Shown piece by piece: positions 11,973-22,200 of a DNA stretch of 64,000 nucleotides (its first letter is position 1; each line of letters opens with the position of its first letter). Source of the DNA: Liolophura sinensis (lineage: Eukaryota > Mollusca > Polyplacophora > Chitonida > Chitonidae); contig NC_088304.1 in assembly GCF_032854445.1 (NCBI RefSeq), positions 32,358,810 to 32,422,809 on the forward strand, in the 5' to 3' direction. The position numbers and the translations under genes are program-made. The notes under the pieces are model-generated. The model did no database searches, was not told where the DNA came from, and saw nothing but the letters and a program-made list of their open reading frames with translations.

Positions 11973-12438
11973 TCTTGATATGATATTGATATATATATAT
12001 ATATATATATACATGACTGCATTCCAGGCTATGGGAGGAGGAAAATCAAGTGCCCTTTGCCTAATACTTGAAAACTCTAATGTATGGCCAAACCAGCGAT
12101 AGCTGGGTTAATTTGAGTCTACGATCTACATTTATGAATGAAAATGTTTTGGGTGAAATTTATTTGTAAATCCTTAACATACTGACCTTGTAACTTAACA
12201 AACAATTGATGCAATAAAATTAGCCACATATGATCCAATTCCATCAGACTTGTCATTTCCACATGACTATATGGCTTACCTTGGCATCATCACACGCATG
12301 ATTTGAAACACCCATTTTTACCCCTCCATGAACGTCACTCATTGCACTGCCTCGGGGTAACTGTATCCAAGCAACTAAGAGAACTAGAGCAGCAATGTGC
12401 TGTGACAGACATTGCCACCTGAAGCTGAAACCCCACAT
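4897..12438 (-). CDS. DUF3105-domain secreted or membrane protein, TP53I13-like (seven exons, C-terminus uncertain)
   Basis: Seven exons join in phase on the minus strand: 12280-12438, 10681-10770, 9846-9884, 8579-8622, 6743-6821, 5460-5588 and 4897-4974, giving 206 residues up to the last sure exon. All have AG acceptors and GT donors. Exon 1 starts MWGFSFRW and has a hydrophobic run ([11 protein letters not shown]) followed by RGSA, a likely signal peptide and cleavage site. Exons 4-7 carry the recognisable domain: [52 protein letters not shown] and [13 protein letters not shown]. From memory this block matches DUF3105 of bacteria and animal TP53I13 (p53-inducible protein 13), whose biochemical role I do not know. 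The exon 4 acceptor (CACAAG) is weak but keeps phase. Introns hold minisatellites and SINEs. The exon structure is solid; the family name rests on memory. Confidence 0.72.
4990..5375. repeat. About 40-bp degenerate tandem array
   Basis: Copies alternate AATAATTCATACAGATGGTG and AAGAATTCATAAAAACTGTC with drift, roughly nine units. It occupies the intron between exons 6 and 7 of the TP53I13-like gene, starting within 20 bases of the exon 7 acceptor. Confidence 0.85.
6608..6632. repeat. Poly-T tract
   Basis: An uninterrupted run of about 23 T on the plus strand. No poly(A)-type element could be traced beside it. Confidence 0.8.
7049..7230 (+). mobile_element. tRNA-derived SINE copy, 5' truncated, with TSD
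   Basis: The body and tail of the window's main SINE family: CATGCTGGCTTCC, the GGTCATGGGTTTCCCCC block, TAAGTGAAATATTCTTGAGT, then an (AAAT)n tail. It is flanked by an 11-bp duplication AAAGCCATTAC at 7038-7048 and 7231-7241, which marks the exact insertion. The tRNA-like head is missing. Confidence 0.85.
7723..8208. repeat. 24-bp minisatellite, about 20 copies, open in several frames
   Basis: The unit contains ACTGGCAACATAGTCATGGG. As 24 is a multiple of three, frames stay open across the array: the plus strand reads KTGNIVMG repeats and the minus strand reads LPVLPMTM and YVASFAHD repeats. It lies in an intron of the TP53I13-like gene and there is no start, splice or composition signal favouring translation. 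Confidence 0.92.
9130..9361 (+). mobile_element. SINE copy, diverged
   Basis: It shares the GGTCGTGGGTTTCC, CCGGTTTCCTCCCA and AAATATTCTTGAGTACGGCG blocks and the AAT-rich tail. Near-matching flanks CCAAATGTGAGACC (about 9117-9130) and TCAAATGAGAC (about 9364) look like a decayed target-site duplication. Confidence 0.75.
9518..9671 (+). mobile_element. SINE copy, 5' truncated
   Basis: It begins at GGGAAGGTCTGCCAGCAACC and ends in AAATAAATAAATAAAT. It contains the conserved GGGTTTCCTC block. No clear duplication of the target was found. Confidence 0.75.
10799..11262. repeat. 19-bp minisatellite, left part
   Basis: The unit is CACACCTGTACATACTAAA with GCACAC and ACATCT variants, about 24 copies. 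The same array resumes at 11461-11505 after a SINE, so it was one array before the insertion. It lies directly upstream (in gene orientation) of exon 2 of the TP53I13-like gene. Confidence 0.92.
11263..11460 (-). mobile_element. SINE copy inserted in the 19-bp array
   Basis: In minus orientation the tRNA-like head is complete: GTCGCTTAGTTGGTTACCGC (A-box-like), then GAGTTCAAGTCC (B-box-like), followed by the SINE body. The tail faces left. Array units flank both ends, so the target duplication cannot be told from the repeat. Confidence 0.85.
11461..11505. repeat. 19-bp minisatellite, right remnant
   Basis: Two to three more units of the CACACCTGTACATACTAAA array continue after the SINE at 11263-11460. 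Confidence 0.85.
11575..11640 (-). pseudogene. Ghost duplicate of exon 2 of the TP53I13-like gene
   Basis: On the minus strand this segment reads [11 protein letters not shown] and then VWH and a stop, against [11 protein letters not shown] in exon 2 (10681-10770). The flanking bases, including a start of the 19-bp CACACCTGTACATACTAAA array, are also shared, so exon and array edge were copied together. The second half of the exon is missing and no good donor is visible, so it is probably dead, though the substitutions are conservative. Confidence 0.5.
11742..11776. repeat. Poly-T/poly-G tract
   Basis: About nine T followed by about 16 G and GAAGGGG on the plus strand. This is low-complexity sequence without an assigned role. 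Confidence 0.85.
11922..12012. repeat. (TA)n microsatellite, two blocks
   Basis: Two alternating TA runs separated by GAAATTCTTGATATGATATTGA. The bases before it (TATTTATTTGACAGATGTTCAATG) look like an old SINE tail. Confidence 0.9.
12280..12438 (-). CDS. Exon 1 of the TP53I13-like gene, signal peptide
   Basis: 53 codons from ATG at 12436-12438 to the donor AAG|GTAAGC. Residues about 12-25 are hydrophobic and are preceded by few charges, then LPRGSA, typical of a cleaved secretory signal. The exon lies just left of the LINE insertion, so any upstream non-coding exon would be on the far side of it or replaced by it. The start is chosen because it is the first ATG of the frame and gives a clean signal peptide. 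Confidence 0.65.
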
Positions 12439-12775
12439 CTTATACGTATCCAGTTTTATATGTCCTTATGACGTTCAGTTCTTCGTTGCAGTCTGTAAAG
12501 AGAAGAATTTACATGAACTTGTGCCTACAAAGTACAAAACCCTCCGGGCACTATGTACATCATCATTACTACCCCATTGTGTTTCAAGGCACTGGGTGTG
12601 AGGTATCATGATTTCCTACAAATAATTTATTATGAAGGTATGCACTAACAACACAAACATAAATATTCATGAAGCTATCTACACTAAGCCATGCAGTTCA
12701 AATTTTCAAAATGCCAAGATGAAGCCAACCCTTGAAAAACAACAAAACCAATCAATGTGTGACCTTTACCAGGAG

Positions 12776-12788
12776 CTGGGAATGAAGT
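12776..12788. repeat. Left target-site duplication of the LINE
   Basis: CTGGGAATGAAGT here is repeated exactly at 18290-18302. Between them lies the whole LINE, so this fixes both ends of the insertion. Confidence 0.92.
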
Positions 12789-12947
12789 GAGTGAGTGAGT
12801 GAAAGTTTTAACGTCGCTTTCAACAATATTTCAGTTTTATCGCGACAATAAAACGTCAAGTAGTCGATCTACTACGGATAATTCATTTACTATTCAGTCA
12901 AAAAGGACACCAGAAGTCACATAACAAACACAGACGGTAGTTTAAAA

Positions 12948-13930
12948 TTACAGCTTTCCTGCCATACCAATGGCAGAGAGAAAGTCAAAAATAGTATCAC
13001 TTTCTACAGAATTGAAATGTTCTGAAAGAGAGCTCACGTGATAAAAGGAATCTCGTACAGGAGCAAAGTCGCCACAGTCAAGCAATATGTGCTTGACTGT
13101 GAACCGTTGATCACAAGCAAAGCAATGAGGAGCATCTTCTCCTTTTAACAAATACCCATGCGTAGGACGTGTGTGACCGATACGACACCTCCTCAAATGC
13201 AAGAGCGGAGACGATGCCGTGAAAGGGAAGGCGCTGGACCAACAAACTGACGAATATCACGCAGTTTGTTGGTTGTTTGGTCATCCCATTGAGCCTGAAA
13301 CAAGCGCTTGATTATAGAAGCAAATAAGTGAACGCAAGTCCGAATATGGAACGTCAGTTTGGGTAGTAACGGAATGCAAAGCCGCCTTCGCGGCTTCATC
13401 TGCAGCAGTATTCCCAGGGATACCCATATGCCCGGGCACCCAACAAAAGACAATGATAAAATCTTCATTAAGTCGTTTAAACATCTCCCTGAGAGACAGA
13501 ATGTCTGGATGTACAGGCAAACTAGCCCGAATTGCCTGGACGCAGGAAAGGGAGTCAGAGCAGATGAGAAATCTGCTACCTCCTAGCTCTGGAATGGACC
13601 GAAGTGCGCACAAAATTGCCTTGGCTTCAGCAGTAAATACAGAACAGGAATTTGGAAACCGAGTTGAAACGGTTCTGGGTCCAAGGACAGCGGCAGAAGC
13701 CACACCATCATCATTCTTGGAACCGTCAGTGAATATGCGGTGATAAAATGGATACTTTGAACACATATTATTAAACTCCTGCTGGTATACTAAAGGGTTG
13801 GTGGAAGATTTCTTCAGGTAGGAGAGCGAGGTATCAACCTGAGGCTCAGGACATAACCATGGTGGATCTTCCTGGATGCGTATGGGGGTGATAGTGTCCA
13901 GCTGCTTGCACATGTTCCTGGATGCAGACA
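12948..13930 (-). pseudogene. LINE ORF2, RNase H and Cys/His tail
   Basis: The RNase H has all four acidic positions: FTDGSK, FTAEAKAI, ICSDSLSC and AADEAAKA, with VPGHMGIPGN before the last. After two frame changes (about 13300 and 13200) the C-terminus shows RIGHTRPTHGYLL, CFACDQRFTVKHILLDC and a stop at 12948. This is the usual end of I-type ORF2. Confidence 0.88.
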
Positions 13931-14577
13931 CCGAGTGGAGGAACAATGGATGGCTTCTGGGCATATGAGTCTTCAAATTCCGGATGGAAGACACAATCAA
14001 AGGCTGGGTTGGATGGATTGGCTCTAAGCTTGGTGATATACTGTAAGGATAGTTTAGTTCTTCGAAGCTCCAGGGGAGGCTCGTTTGCCTCAACATACAG
14101 ACTCTCCACAGGAGAGGTACGGAGAGCACCTAAGCACAACCGTAGGGCCTGGTGATGTACAGTATTGAGTTTCTTCAACTGGGAGCGTGACGCACCTCCA
14201 TAAACACTGCAGGCATAGTCTAGCTTAGAACGAATCAGTGCTCGATAGAGCTGAAGTAGGGTTTCATGATCCCCTCCCCATCGAGCACTAGAGACAGCCT
14301 TCAAAATATCAAGCGCCTTTAGGCATCTGTCTCTAAGATAATTAATGTGAGATTTAAATGTAAGGCGTTTATTGAAGATCACCCCGAGGAATTTTACCTC
14401 CGGCACAACCTTGATGGGGGACCCATCTAAAAATACCTTGGGGTCTTCATGGGGGAAGTACTTCCGACAAAAGTGTACACAGTTAGTCTTCGACTTGGAG
14501 AACTTAAATCCGTTCTCCAGTGCCCAGGCATGGATTTTGTTAAGGCAAATCTGCAGCTGTCTCTCAATAGTCTGCAT
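13840..14577 (-). pseudogene. LINE ORF2, RT thumb and connector
   Basis: It continues in the frame of the FVDD block after the stop: MQTIERQLQICLNKI, GFKFSKSKTNCVHF, VKFLGVIFNKRLTF and LQLYRALIRSKLDYACSVYG are standard for the region after RT motif E in jockey/I-type elements. The frame shifts near 13930. Confidence 0.8.
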
Positions 14578-14586
14578 ACCTTTGCC

Positions 14587-15800
14587 TCAACAAGAGATAC
14601 CAAGATCGTCCACAAAAAGGGACGCATTCATACTAGGAGATAAAACTCTGGCAAGGCTATTAATCTTCATGCTAAAGAGAGTAACTGATAAAATGCTGCC
14701 TTGAGGAACCCCCTGATCTTGTTCAAAGTAGTCAGATAGGGTAGCCCCAACCCGAACTTGGAAGTGACGATGGTCTAAGAATTTACGAAAAAAGTCAGGA
14801 AGCCGACCTCTAAGTCCAAATCCATGCATATCTTTCATAATGCCATATTTCCAAGTAGTGTCATATGCCTTTTCCAAATCAAAAAAGACAGATACGACAT
14901 GGTCACGATTAACGATACCGTCCTTAATAAAGCATTCTAGACGAACAAGGTGATCAACAGTACTGTGATTCTTTCGAAATCCACATTGAATGTCGCTTAT
15001 CAACTCATTAGTCTCCAAAAACCAAACCAAGCAATCGTTAATTATCCTCTCCATAGTCTTGCATACACAACTGGTTAAGGAAATAGGACGATAGTATGTT
15101 TGGATCGGTAGAATCCTTTCCGGGCTTTGGGATGGGGACAATAATAGCGTTTTGCCATGAGGCAGGAAAATTCCCGGAAATCCAAATGGTATTAAAAATT
15201 CCAAGAAGCACCCTCAAGGAAGATTCTGGAAGGTGTCGTAAAAGCTGATAGTGGATATCATCTGGCCCTGGAGTTGAGTCATGGGCCTTGCTAAGGGATG
15301 CGGATAGTTCATGTAGAGAAAATGTAGCATTGTATGATTCTTCATTTGAGGACGTAAAATCAAGAGGACTTGCCTCGGTCCGTTCCTTGTTACGCTGGAA
15401 CTGAGGCAAGTAATTATCTGAAGACGAATGGTGCGCAAAAGAAGCGCCCAACCTATTGGCTATGTCAAGTTTTTCTGTCAAAGAATTATTCCCGTCTTCA
15501 AGATGATTGACAGTGACATTGGATCCCTTGCCTTTGATGCGTTGGATCATATTCCAGACTTTTGACATAGGGGTACGATGATTAATCTTAGAAACATAAC
15601 GTTTCCAAGAGTCACGTTTGGACTGTTTGATAGTCCTACGGGCTTTAGCTCGAGTACGCCTAACATCGTCTAAATTACCGGGAGATGGTCTACATCGGTA
15701 CACGCGCTCAGCACGTTTCCTGAAACGCCTAGCTTGTTTACAGTCCTCCGTGAACCACGGTTTCTTAATACGGGGAACCGCACAAGATTTCGGCAAAGCG
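14587..15800 (-). pseudogene. LINE ORF2, linker and reverse transcriptase
   Basis: The linker runs from KKPWFTEDCKQARRF in one frame; the RT begins with the PGPDDIHYQLLRHLP and IIVPIPKPGKD blocks and shifts frame near 15105. It then shows YRPISLTS, QCGFRKNHST, FFDLEKAYDT, QGVPQGSILS and the catalytic FVDD. An in-frame TGA follows directly after FVDDLGISC. Confidence 0.88.
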
Positions 15801-16508
15801 GGGCCAGTCTGCTTTATCATAATTAAAGCGTGGAAGGGAGGAAGATACCGGCTCCTCAAGGGTAAGTATGGTGGGGAAGTGGTCGCTTCCGCACAGATCA
15901 TCATGGATGCTCCAGCTGAATTCCGATCTTAGCCCTGCATCAGCCACAGCTAAATCAAGGACCGAATAAGTGGCGTTTGCCGGATGAAGGTAAGTATGTG
16001 TGCCATCATTTAAGACGCATAGAGAGTTATTAAATATAAAATCCTCCAATACAGAGCCCTTCTGGTTACGTTTAGAGTCACCCCAGAGAACACTATGGGC
16101 ATTAAAGTCACCCAAAAGAAGACACGGTTTAGGCAATTGATCATATAAATTTTGCAGCTCTTGTTGGTGAAGAGTAGAAGAAGGTGGTATATAAATAGAA
16201 CAGATTGTTAATACTATACCCAGTGTGATACGCACCGCCACTGCCTGCAAATCGGTGTTCAGTGCCATTCTATTGTGTATTACACCCTGCCTAATCAAAA
16301 GAGAAGAACCCCCTGATGCCTTTACATTCGTAGACGTGGCAACAGCGTGATGAGATACATAACCTCGACATTTATAACTAGGATCAGTCATCAGAGTTTC
16401 CTGCAAGCTAAAAGCTACAGGATTGAGGTCTTGAGCTAACATCTGGAGCTCTGCGAGGTTACACCTCAATCCTCTACAGTTCCACTGTAAGATCTTTGTA
16501 GTAGCCAT
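15765..16508 (-). pseudogene. LINE ORF2, apurinic/apyrimidinic-type endonuclease domain
   Basis: Open from MATTKILQWNCRGL for 247 codons. Family motifs are in order: QWNCRGL, LQETL, GDFNAHS, YSVLDLAV and GSDHFP, the metal and catalytic residues of the exonuclease/endonuclease/phosphatase fold that nicks the target. The frame ends soon after DWPRFAEILCG, and the linker continues in another frame. Confidence 0.88.
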
Positions 16509-16510
16509 TA

Positions 16511-17250
16511 TTAATATTTATTTATTCTTTTTCTTTTTCTGGACTTCTTGTACATCGCTGCCCTATGCTCAGCAAAATCCTCCTGTGACAACGTTATCAA
16601 CTTCCTCTGCTTTTTAACCTTGTCAACTTTAGAGTCTCGTTGCAATGTGCGATAATACGACCCCAGGGATGTTGAGACAGGTACCAAGGCCTCACCCTTG
16701 CCATTGGTATAGGCAGGCAAGTCTTCGGGTGCATCCATTTCCGAAAGAGATTCCTCCATACTGGATTCTCCACCAGCCCTAGACATATCAGATTGCTGAG
16801 AGCTTCCCTGAGGATCAAGGCAATCTGCTATATCTCTAGTGTCTAACTGTGACATTGTAGACGGGTCAAGTGCTACCCCATAAGGACGTACTCTTACCAA
16901 GTGCACCTTTGGAGGGCGTCACGCCACTGGATTGCAGGATGGCATGGTATTCGAAATTTCTGACGATCTAGGGGGTGAGGAGGAATTCGAGATTTTATTC
17001 ATACCGACAACCCACTCCGGGCTATTTGACGTCTGAGATGCCTCGCTCTGGGGCCCACCTACTACTGGCGATTCGCTTAACTTCCTGACCTTATTTGTAG
17101 CATCAATGCGCTTATTTCGAATCTTTTTGCTGGAGGACATGGAGTTAGTGACAACTTGCCACTCTCCAGCTTCCTCGTTGTCAGCAGCAGAGTTACCCAA
17201 AGTCCCTTTATTTTGTTGACTGGAAGGAACAGACTCGCCAGAAACCGTTC
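16511..17250 (-). pseudogene. LINE ORF1 C-terminal remnant
   Basis: Two further open pieces (16919-17200 and 16511-16906) in different frames continue ORF1 after the Asp/Asn-rich run. They are Ser- and Lys-rich and end KSRKRKRINKY. An in-frame TGA near 17250 and another stop at 16919 separate them. The final stop lies only a few bases before the ORF2 start at 16508. Confidence 0.55.
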
Positions 17251-17320
17251 AAACCCCAATTTCCATATCATTCCCATGTCCCTCACTATAATTACCATCA
17301 TCATCTCCTCGACCTTCATT

Positions 17321-18022
17321 CTAATCTTTATTGTCACCTTCAACTTCATAAACATTACTATTTTTATCATCATCATCATTATCATTGCAATCGTTATCGT
17401 CATTATCGCCATTGTCATTTTCATCGCTCAGCGGGCAGTCCTTTTGAAAGTGGCCTGCCTGTTTACACTTGAGGCATTTATCCTTTAAAGGACAGTCGGC
17501 CTTGAAATGTTCTGCGCTATCACAGATGTGACAGGCACGGACCCGACCTCTGTACCACAAAGGAATTCTAAAATTCCCAACCGAAATTGATTGTGGAATG
17601 ATCTCGGTCACACCACTCATGTAAATACGGCGCATACCATTCTCAAGTGACCTATCAAAAAGGTAATGTTCCCGGCTGACGTGATGGACCGTGCCATACC
17701 GGGACATCAAACCTCGAATAGTGTCATCAGGCACCTCGATCGGACATCGAGATCTAACCAGGAGCCTTTGCTCCTCCACATCATATATTGGACAATCTAC
17801 CCCGTTAAATGAGAAGCCGCTAGCCAACAGCTGTTCCTTCACAGTTTGCGTAGCCACTGTAACATTCCAGACATCTCTAGAGACATTGATTAGTCCCTTT
17901 AGGACATTAGGCCCACTCCCCACTAACTCCTTTAGCCGATTGTATACTTCAACCGGTTGTACACCTCCCTGTATTACAAGCTTAAGGCTTAAGGGTCTAT
18001 TTACTCGCCCTGCCCACAACAT
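17321..18022 (-). pseudogene. LINE ORF1, nucleic-acid-binding gag-like protein (broken)
   Basis: 233 codons remain open. Near the end are two zinc knuckles of the C-x2-C-x4-H-x4-C type, CHICDSAEHFKADC and CLKCKQAGHFQKDC. Upstream the sequence resembles the RNA-recognition-like fold region of I-group ORF1 only in general character. A long Asp/Asn-rich run of GAT/AAC codons follows and the frame is lost there, probably by slippage. Its role would be to bind the element's RNA. Confidence 0.8.
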
Positions 18023-18289
18023 TGTGGGCCAGGGCGAGAACTACTACCCTAAAGAGAGGACCACAACTATGCGTCTGGAACAGTGTGGATGCCGAGTGCA
18101 AAACAGATACGATATTACAAAGTGGAAATGCACTAAACTATGTACAGGCTATTTACAGAGAGGCTAGTGAATACGTCCTGCCTCTAAGAGTGACAGAGCG
18201 TAATGTCACACCACCTTCAGACTGGGTGACCACTAAACAAAAGCTGAGAGCGCAAAGGTTAGTTCCACGGCCAGCCAGGGACTAACTCT

Positions 18290-18302
18290 CTGGGAATGAA
18301 GT
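18290..18302. repeat. Right target-site duplication of the LINE
   Basis: An exact copy of the 13 bases at 12776-12788. The join to the LINE 5' end is immediate. Confidence 0.92.
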
Positions 18303-18710
18303 AGGCCAATTAGAAATTACACAGTGACTTGTAATTAAATATCAGTTTTTGAGATTTATTTTTTCAAAACATTGTCTTACTCTTATGGTTTATTTTCTCA
18401 ACATTTATTACCCTTTGGTCAAAGGAGCAGCTTACTTTGTAATGTGCATTTCACCTATTTGGACACATTTAGTTTGAGACTGCTTGGACATTTTGTTTGG
18501 CCAAGGACCATTGGTCCCAAACCAATGTCACAGCATGTCCACCAAATACATCACCACGACCTGAAGTCTGAGGACACTTATGTTCTTTATCTTTTTGTCT
18601 GTCAAATGATTGCAAGCACAATGTCAATCAGTTATTTCCAAGGCTTGGTGATGATTTCCCAAGATTCCTTAACTGGCGATGCTCAAAGCCTAGACCTACT
18701 CGAGAAGGGC

Positions 18711-19480
18711 ATGGGACTGCATCAGGTTTGACAAGGGCAGGGAACTGCATCAGGTTTGACAAGGGCAGGGGACTGCATCAAGTTTGACAAGGGCAGGGGA
18801 CTGCATCAGGTTTGACAAGGGCAGGAGACTGCATCAGGTCTGACAAGGGCGGGGGACTGCATCAGGTTTGACAAGGGCGGGGAACTACATCAGGTCTGAC
18901 AAGGGCAGGACTGCATCAGGTTTGACAAGGGCAGGGGACTGTATCAGGTTTGACAAGGGCGGGGGACTGCATCAGGTCTGACAAGGGCGGGGGACTACAT
19001 CAGGTCTGACAAGGGCAGGACTGCATCAGGTTTGACAAGGGCGGGGGACTGCATCAGGTTTGACAAGGGCAGGGAACTGCATCAGGTTTGACAAGGGCGG
19101 GGGACTGCATTAGGTTTGACAAGGGCAGGGGACTGCATCAGGTTTGACAAGGGCAGGGGACTGCATCAGGTTTGTCTAGGGCAGGAGACTGCATCAGGTT
19201 TGACAAGGGCGGGGGACTGCATCAGGTTTGACAAGGGCGGGGGACTGCATCAGGTTTGACAAGGGCAGGGAACTGCATCAGGTTTGACAAGGGCAGGGGA
19301 CTGCATCAGGTTTGTCTAGGGCAGGAGACTGCATCAGGTTTGACAAGGGCAGAGGACTGCATCAGGTTTGTCTAGGGCAGGGGACTGCATCAGGTTTGAC
19401 AAGGGCGGGGACTGCATCAGGTTTGACAAGCGCAGGGGACTGCATCAGGTTTGACAAGCGCAGGGGACTGCATCAGGTTT
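18711..19480. repeat. 28-bp minisatellite, about 27 copies
   Basis: The unit contains GACTGCATCAGGTTTGACAAG followed by a G-rich GGCAGGG part. Variants TTTGTCTAGGGC and a 2-bp shorter unit (GCAGGACTGC) recur at intervals, which suggests duplication of blocks of several units. Confidence 0.95.
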
Positions 19481-21445
19481 TAAATTAAGGCGTGCTCTGA
19501 TACTGGTTTGGGGGCCATGCTTGGCCAAATAAAATTTTACCAAATCTTCAGAGTAATCTATGGCTAGGACACATGTATATTGAGGCGTTGTTAAGGTGTG
19601 GTTGCTGTCAACTGCCAGGGCCTAGTTTAGTCTGAGTACACTAACTGTTAGTGGAGTTGTTGTGGAATGTAACAACTCCCTAGTGTAAATCGATGTCAAC
19701 CGAATGGTCTCCCATAATGAACTAACTTATTCTGAGTGTCGCCAAACCAAAAACAAACCATGACAACCACATAAGTTCACAAAATTCACACTGTGGCCCT
19801 AAGCCGTCTGTCACCATTTTGATCACTTGCAAAAACGAACGAGGCAGAAGCGATTAGCGCCCCTGACAACAGAGGGAGTGAACCAGACAAATGGACAACT
19901 AGACTAGTCCAGTGTTACTATAATGATTACCATAGGTATTATCTCCCTTTAACGACCTTATTTCTTTCTGCGCTCACATCAATCACGTGACTTCTATCAG
20001 AACGAGATGGCTGCCACAGTGGGTGTAGTGCCTGAAAATGTAATTATTTTGTTAATTTGTGCAGTTGCCATGAATCGTCAGAACAGGTTGTTGATTGTGG
20101 GGACAACTCGGTTGACATCGACTTACGCTAGTAAGTCAATCCAACACATTAGAAGCGGTTATTCTCTGGAACTCTCCCAGCACTTCATGCTATTCTATTT
20201 CAGAGTGACATTCTGCAACTACTGGATGAGGAATATGCTCATGTAAACTGTAACCTTAGTTCACCAAAACCCACATTATAGCCAATGTTAGAGTGAAGCC
20301 CGGTTTCGAACTCAGAATCTCATAGAAGGTTTTAAAAAATCCACACTGCACAGCCGTCAGCATTTAATCTGCGTTCATCTTGAGACTCAACAACGGCCCA
20401 ACAACGGTTTACACAGATAAACACGATTCATAAAACAAACACTGCTTGAGGAAATACAATATCTCCACAACAACAACAACAAAACAATCAACAGCCAAGA
20501 GATCTTCGCCACAAAACAGATAAACATCAATGCCGATTGCAATTCTTCCAAACAAGCATCAAAACGTTCAATTTCTCCTTCAATGCTTACCTTAATTATC
20601 CTTACTAAATACGGTCTAAAGCCATGCTACATTGACCATATGGGAACACTCTGCACTTTACAGTTATCGTAACGTTCCACAACACGGTGCGCACTTCAGC
20701 TTTGCGATCTTTCCCGAGCGGCAGCGGATTATCTCCGGAGACTCCCGAACGATCTGCCGGGTCGCAGCCAGGATCATCCACGTGTGACAACCAGCCAGTT
20801 CTGTAAAATCGCCGAGACATTAATATCTGGTTGCAACAGTATGTAATAAAAGACTTACCTACGTGGCCAGGATTTATTGATGTGTAGACGTAGCGCCTGT
20901 AGACTCCGGAAACCCTCCAACCATGTACATGTATATGTAGAACGAATATATCCGCAAACAGTTATGCACTTGACATGTGATGGCTGTTATTCGGCACACC
21001 CTCACAACTCGCGTCTTTCTTCTTATCTTTTTTGAAAGCCAAAAGTTAAAACAGGCATAATGGATTACTGATCGATATATCACCACTTAGAGTTCCACTA
21101 GTAAATATGTATAGCCTTTCTGATCAGTAGATTGATTCAGTTCATACACTACCTTCTATGTACAGGCCCTACACAAGATATTCATCTCCATGCTTCTAAG
21201 TACTTGATGATCAATTCCCAATTGAATCGATGAGTAATTCAGCAAAGTCGATACGTAAACATCTCATAATTTTCACTTAGTTTTAGACGCAGTCGGTAAA
21301 TATTTAGCTTTCACTGTCCTAATTCCGTTCGGTTGGTCGCATTCCGTGATCAGATATGAGAAAGAATGCACCTTACAAGTCTCGTTAATGCTACGTGTTG
21401 GATACACATGAGCTTGATACATTTTAGTCGGCTTTTTCGCCCACG

Positions 21446-21720
21446 CAACATTTATATTTATTTATTTACTTATTTGAATGGTGATTTTCGCCGTATTCAA
21501 GAGTCATTCACGCTCACGACAGCGGCGAGCATTTTAGTGGGGGGAAAGCGGGCACAGAACCCGGTGGAAATCCACGACCATCTGCAAGTTGCTGGCAGCC
21601 TTTCCCACGTACGGCCGCAAAGGAAGCGAACATGATCTGAACTTGAATTACCGCAACCGCATCGGTGAGAGATCCGGGGCCATTGCGTCGTGCTAGCACG
21701 CTAGCTACCTCGGCCATGCA
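21446..21720 (-). mobile_element. SINE copy, near full length
   Basis: Minus orientation with head GTAGCTAGCGTGCTAGCACG (A-box region) and a GAGAGATCCGGGGCC-type stretch, then the body with CCACGACCATCTGCAAGTTG and an AT-rich tail on the left. It is diverged relative to the 30401 copy. Confidence 0.8.
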
Positions 21721-21759
21721 GGCAAATAAACATTGCGATTTACAGGTTTACACTAGAAA

Positions 21760-21985
21760 CCCTATTTCTTGTAATTTTTTGGCCACGTGGTCTGCTAATT
21801 TCTGTCAATATATGTGTAGCTGCATCGGGAATATTGAGTTTCTTTTTTCTCATATGGTTAGACCATCTAATAAACAACATATACTCATATCTTTACTTTT
21901 TGAAAAGGCTGGTAAAGAAATGTAATATTCTACTTTAAACACTATTAATATAAGTCCCAAAAATTCAGAGAATTAGGGTAGATCT
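21760..21985. repeat. Dispersed repeat family B, copy 1
   Basis: It matches 63265-63485 in the same orientation over about 220 bases, for example GGTTAGACCATCTAATAAACAACA, GCTGGTAAAGAAATGTAATA and GAATTAGGGTA. No terminal repeats, coding capacity or pol III boxes were seen. Confidence 0.75.
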
Positions 21986-22200
21986 ACACTGGTCTATACT
22001 GAATTTGACACGGTATAAAGATTCCGCTCGGCAACTCTTGCAATGTTTGGTACTCTCAGCCTCTCCTTGTATTCTAACTTGACTGTTCTTGGGAGCCAGG
22101 GGCAAATCAGGGGCGCTGGTATATAGAGCTTCAGGTGATCTAACATGAAGTTCTTTGGAAATCATTTGCTTTTCTATCAACATGGGATACATACAGCACC

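Larger units (their letters stand above)
12789..18289 (-). mobile_element. Non-LTR retrotransposon, I/Nimb-like, full insertion but decayed
   Basis: A 5.5-kb element in minus orientation, bounded by an exact 13-bp target-site duplication and ending (left side) in a TCAC repeat tail, as expected for target-primed reverse transcription. Gene order on the minus strand is ORF1 with two CCHC knuckles, then ORF2 with an apurinic-type endonuclease, reverse transcriptase, RNase H and a Cys/His C-terminus. An RNase H after the RT points to the I group (I, Nimb and relatives); the Nimb choice is inference from lophotrochozoan occurrence. Frameshifts, stops and a probable internal deletion between endonuclease and RT make it non-autonomous. 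No long open frame spans ORF2. Confidence 0.9.

Noticed and set aside
13359-14704. Plus-strand frames of 64-110 codons across the LINE
   Set aside because: They lie opposite the RT and RNase H domains and show no motif of their own.
20007-20246. First exon of a plus-strand gene (MAATVGVVPENV...)
   Set aside because: Good start context and a GTAAGT donor, but no downstream partner or family match, so only mentioned in the intergenic entry.
20605-20820. CpG-rich minus-strand first exon (MSRRFYRTGWLS...)
   Set aside because: Composition differs from the surroundings but no donor-acceptor partner could be placed.
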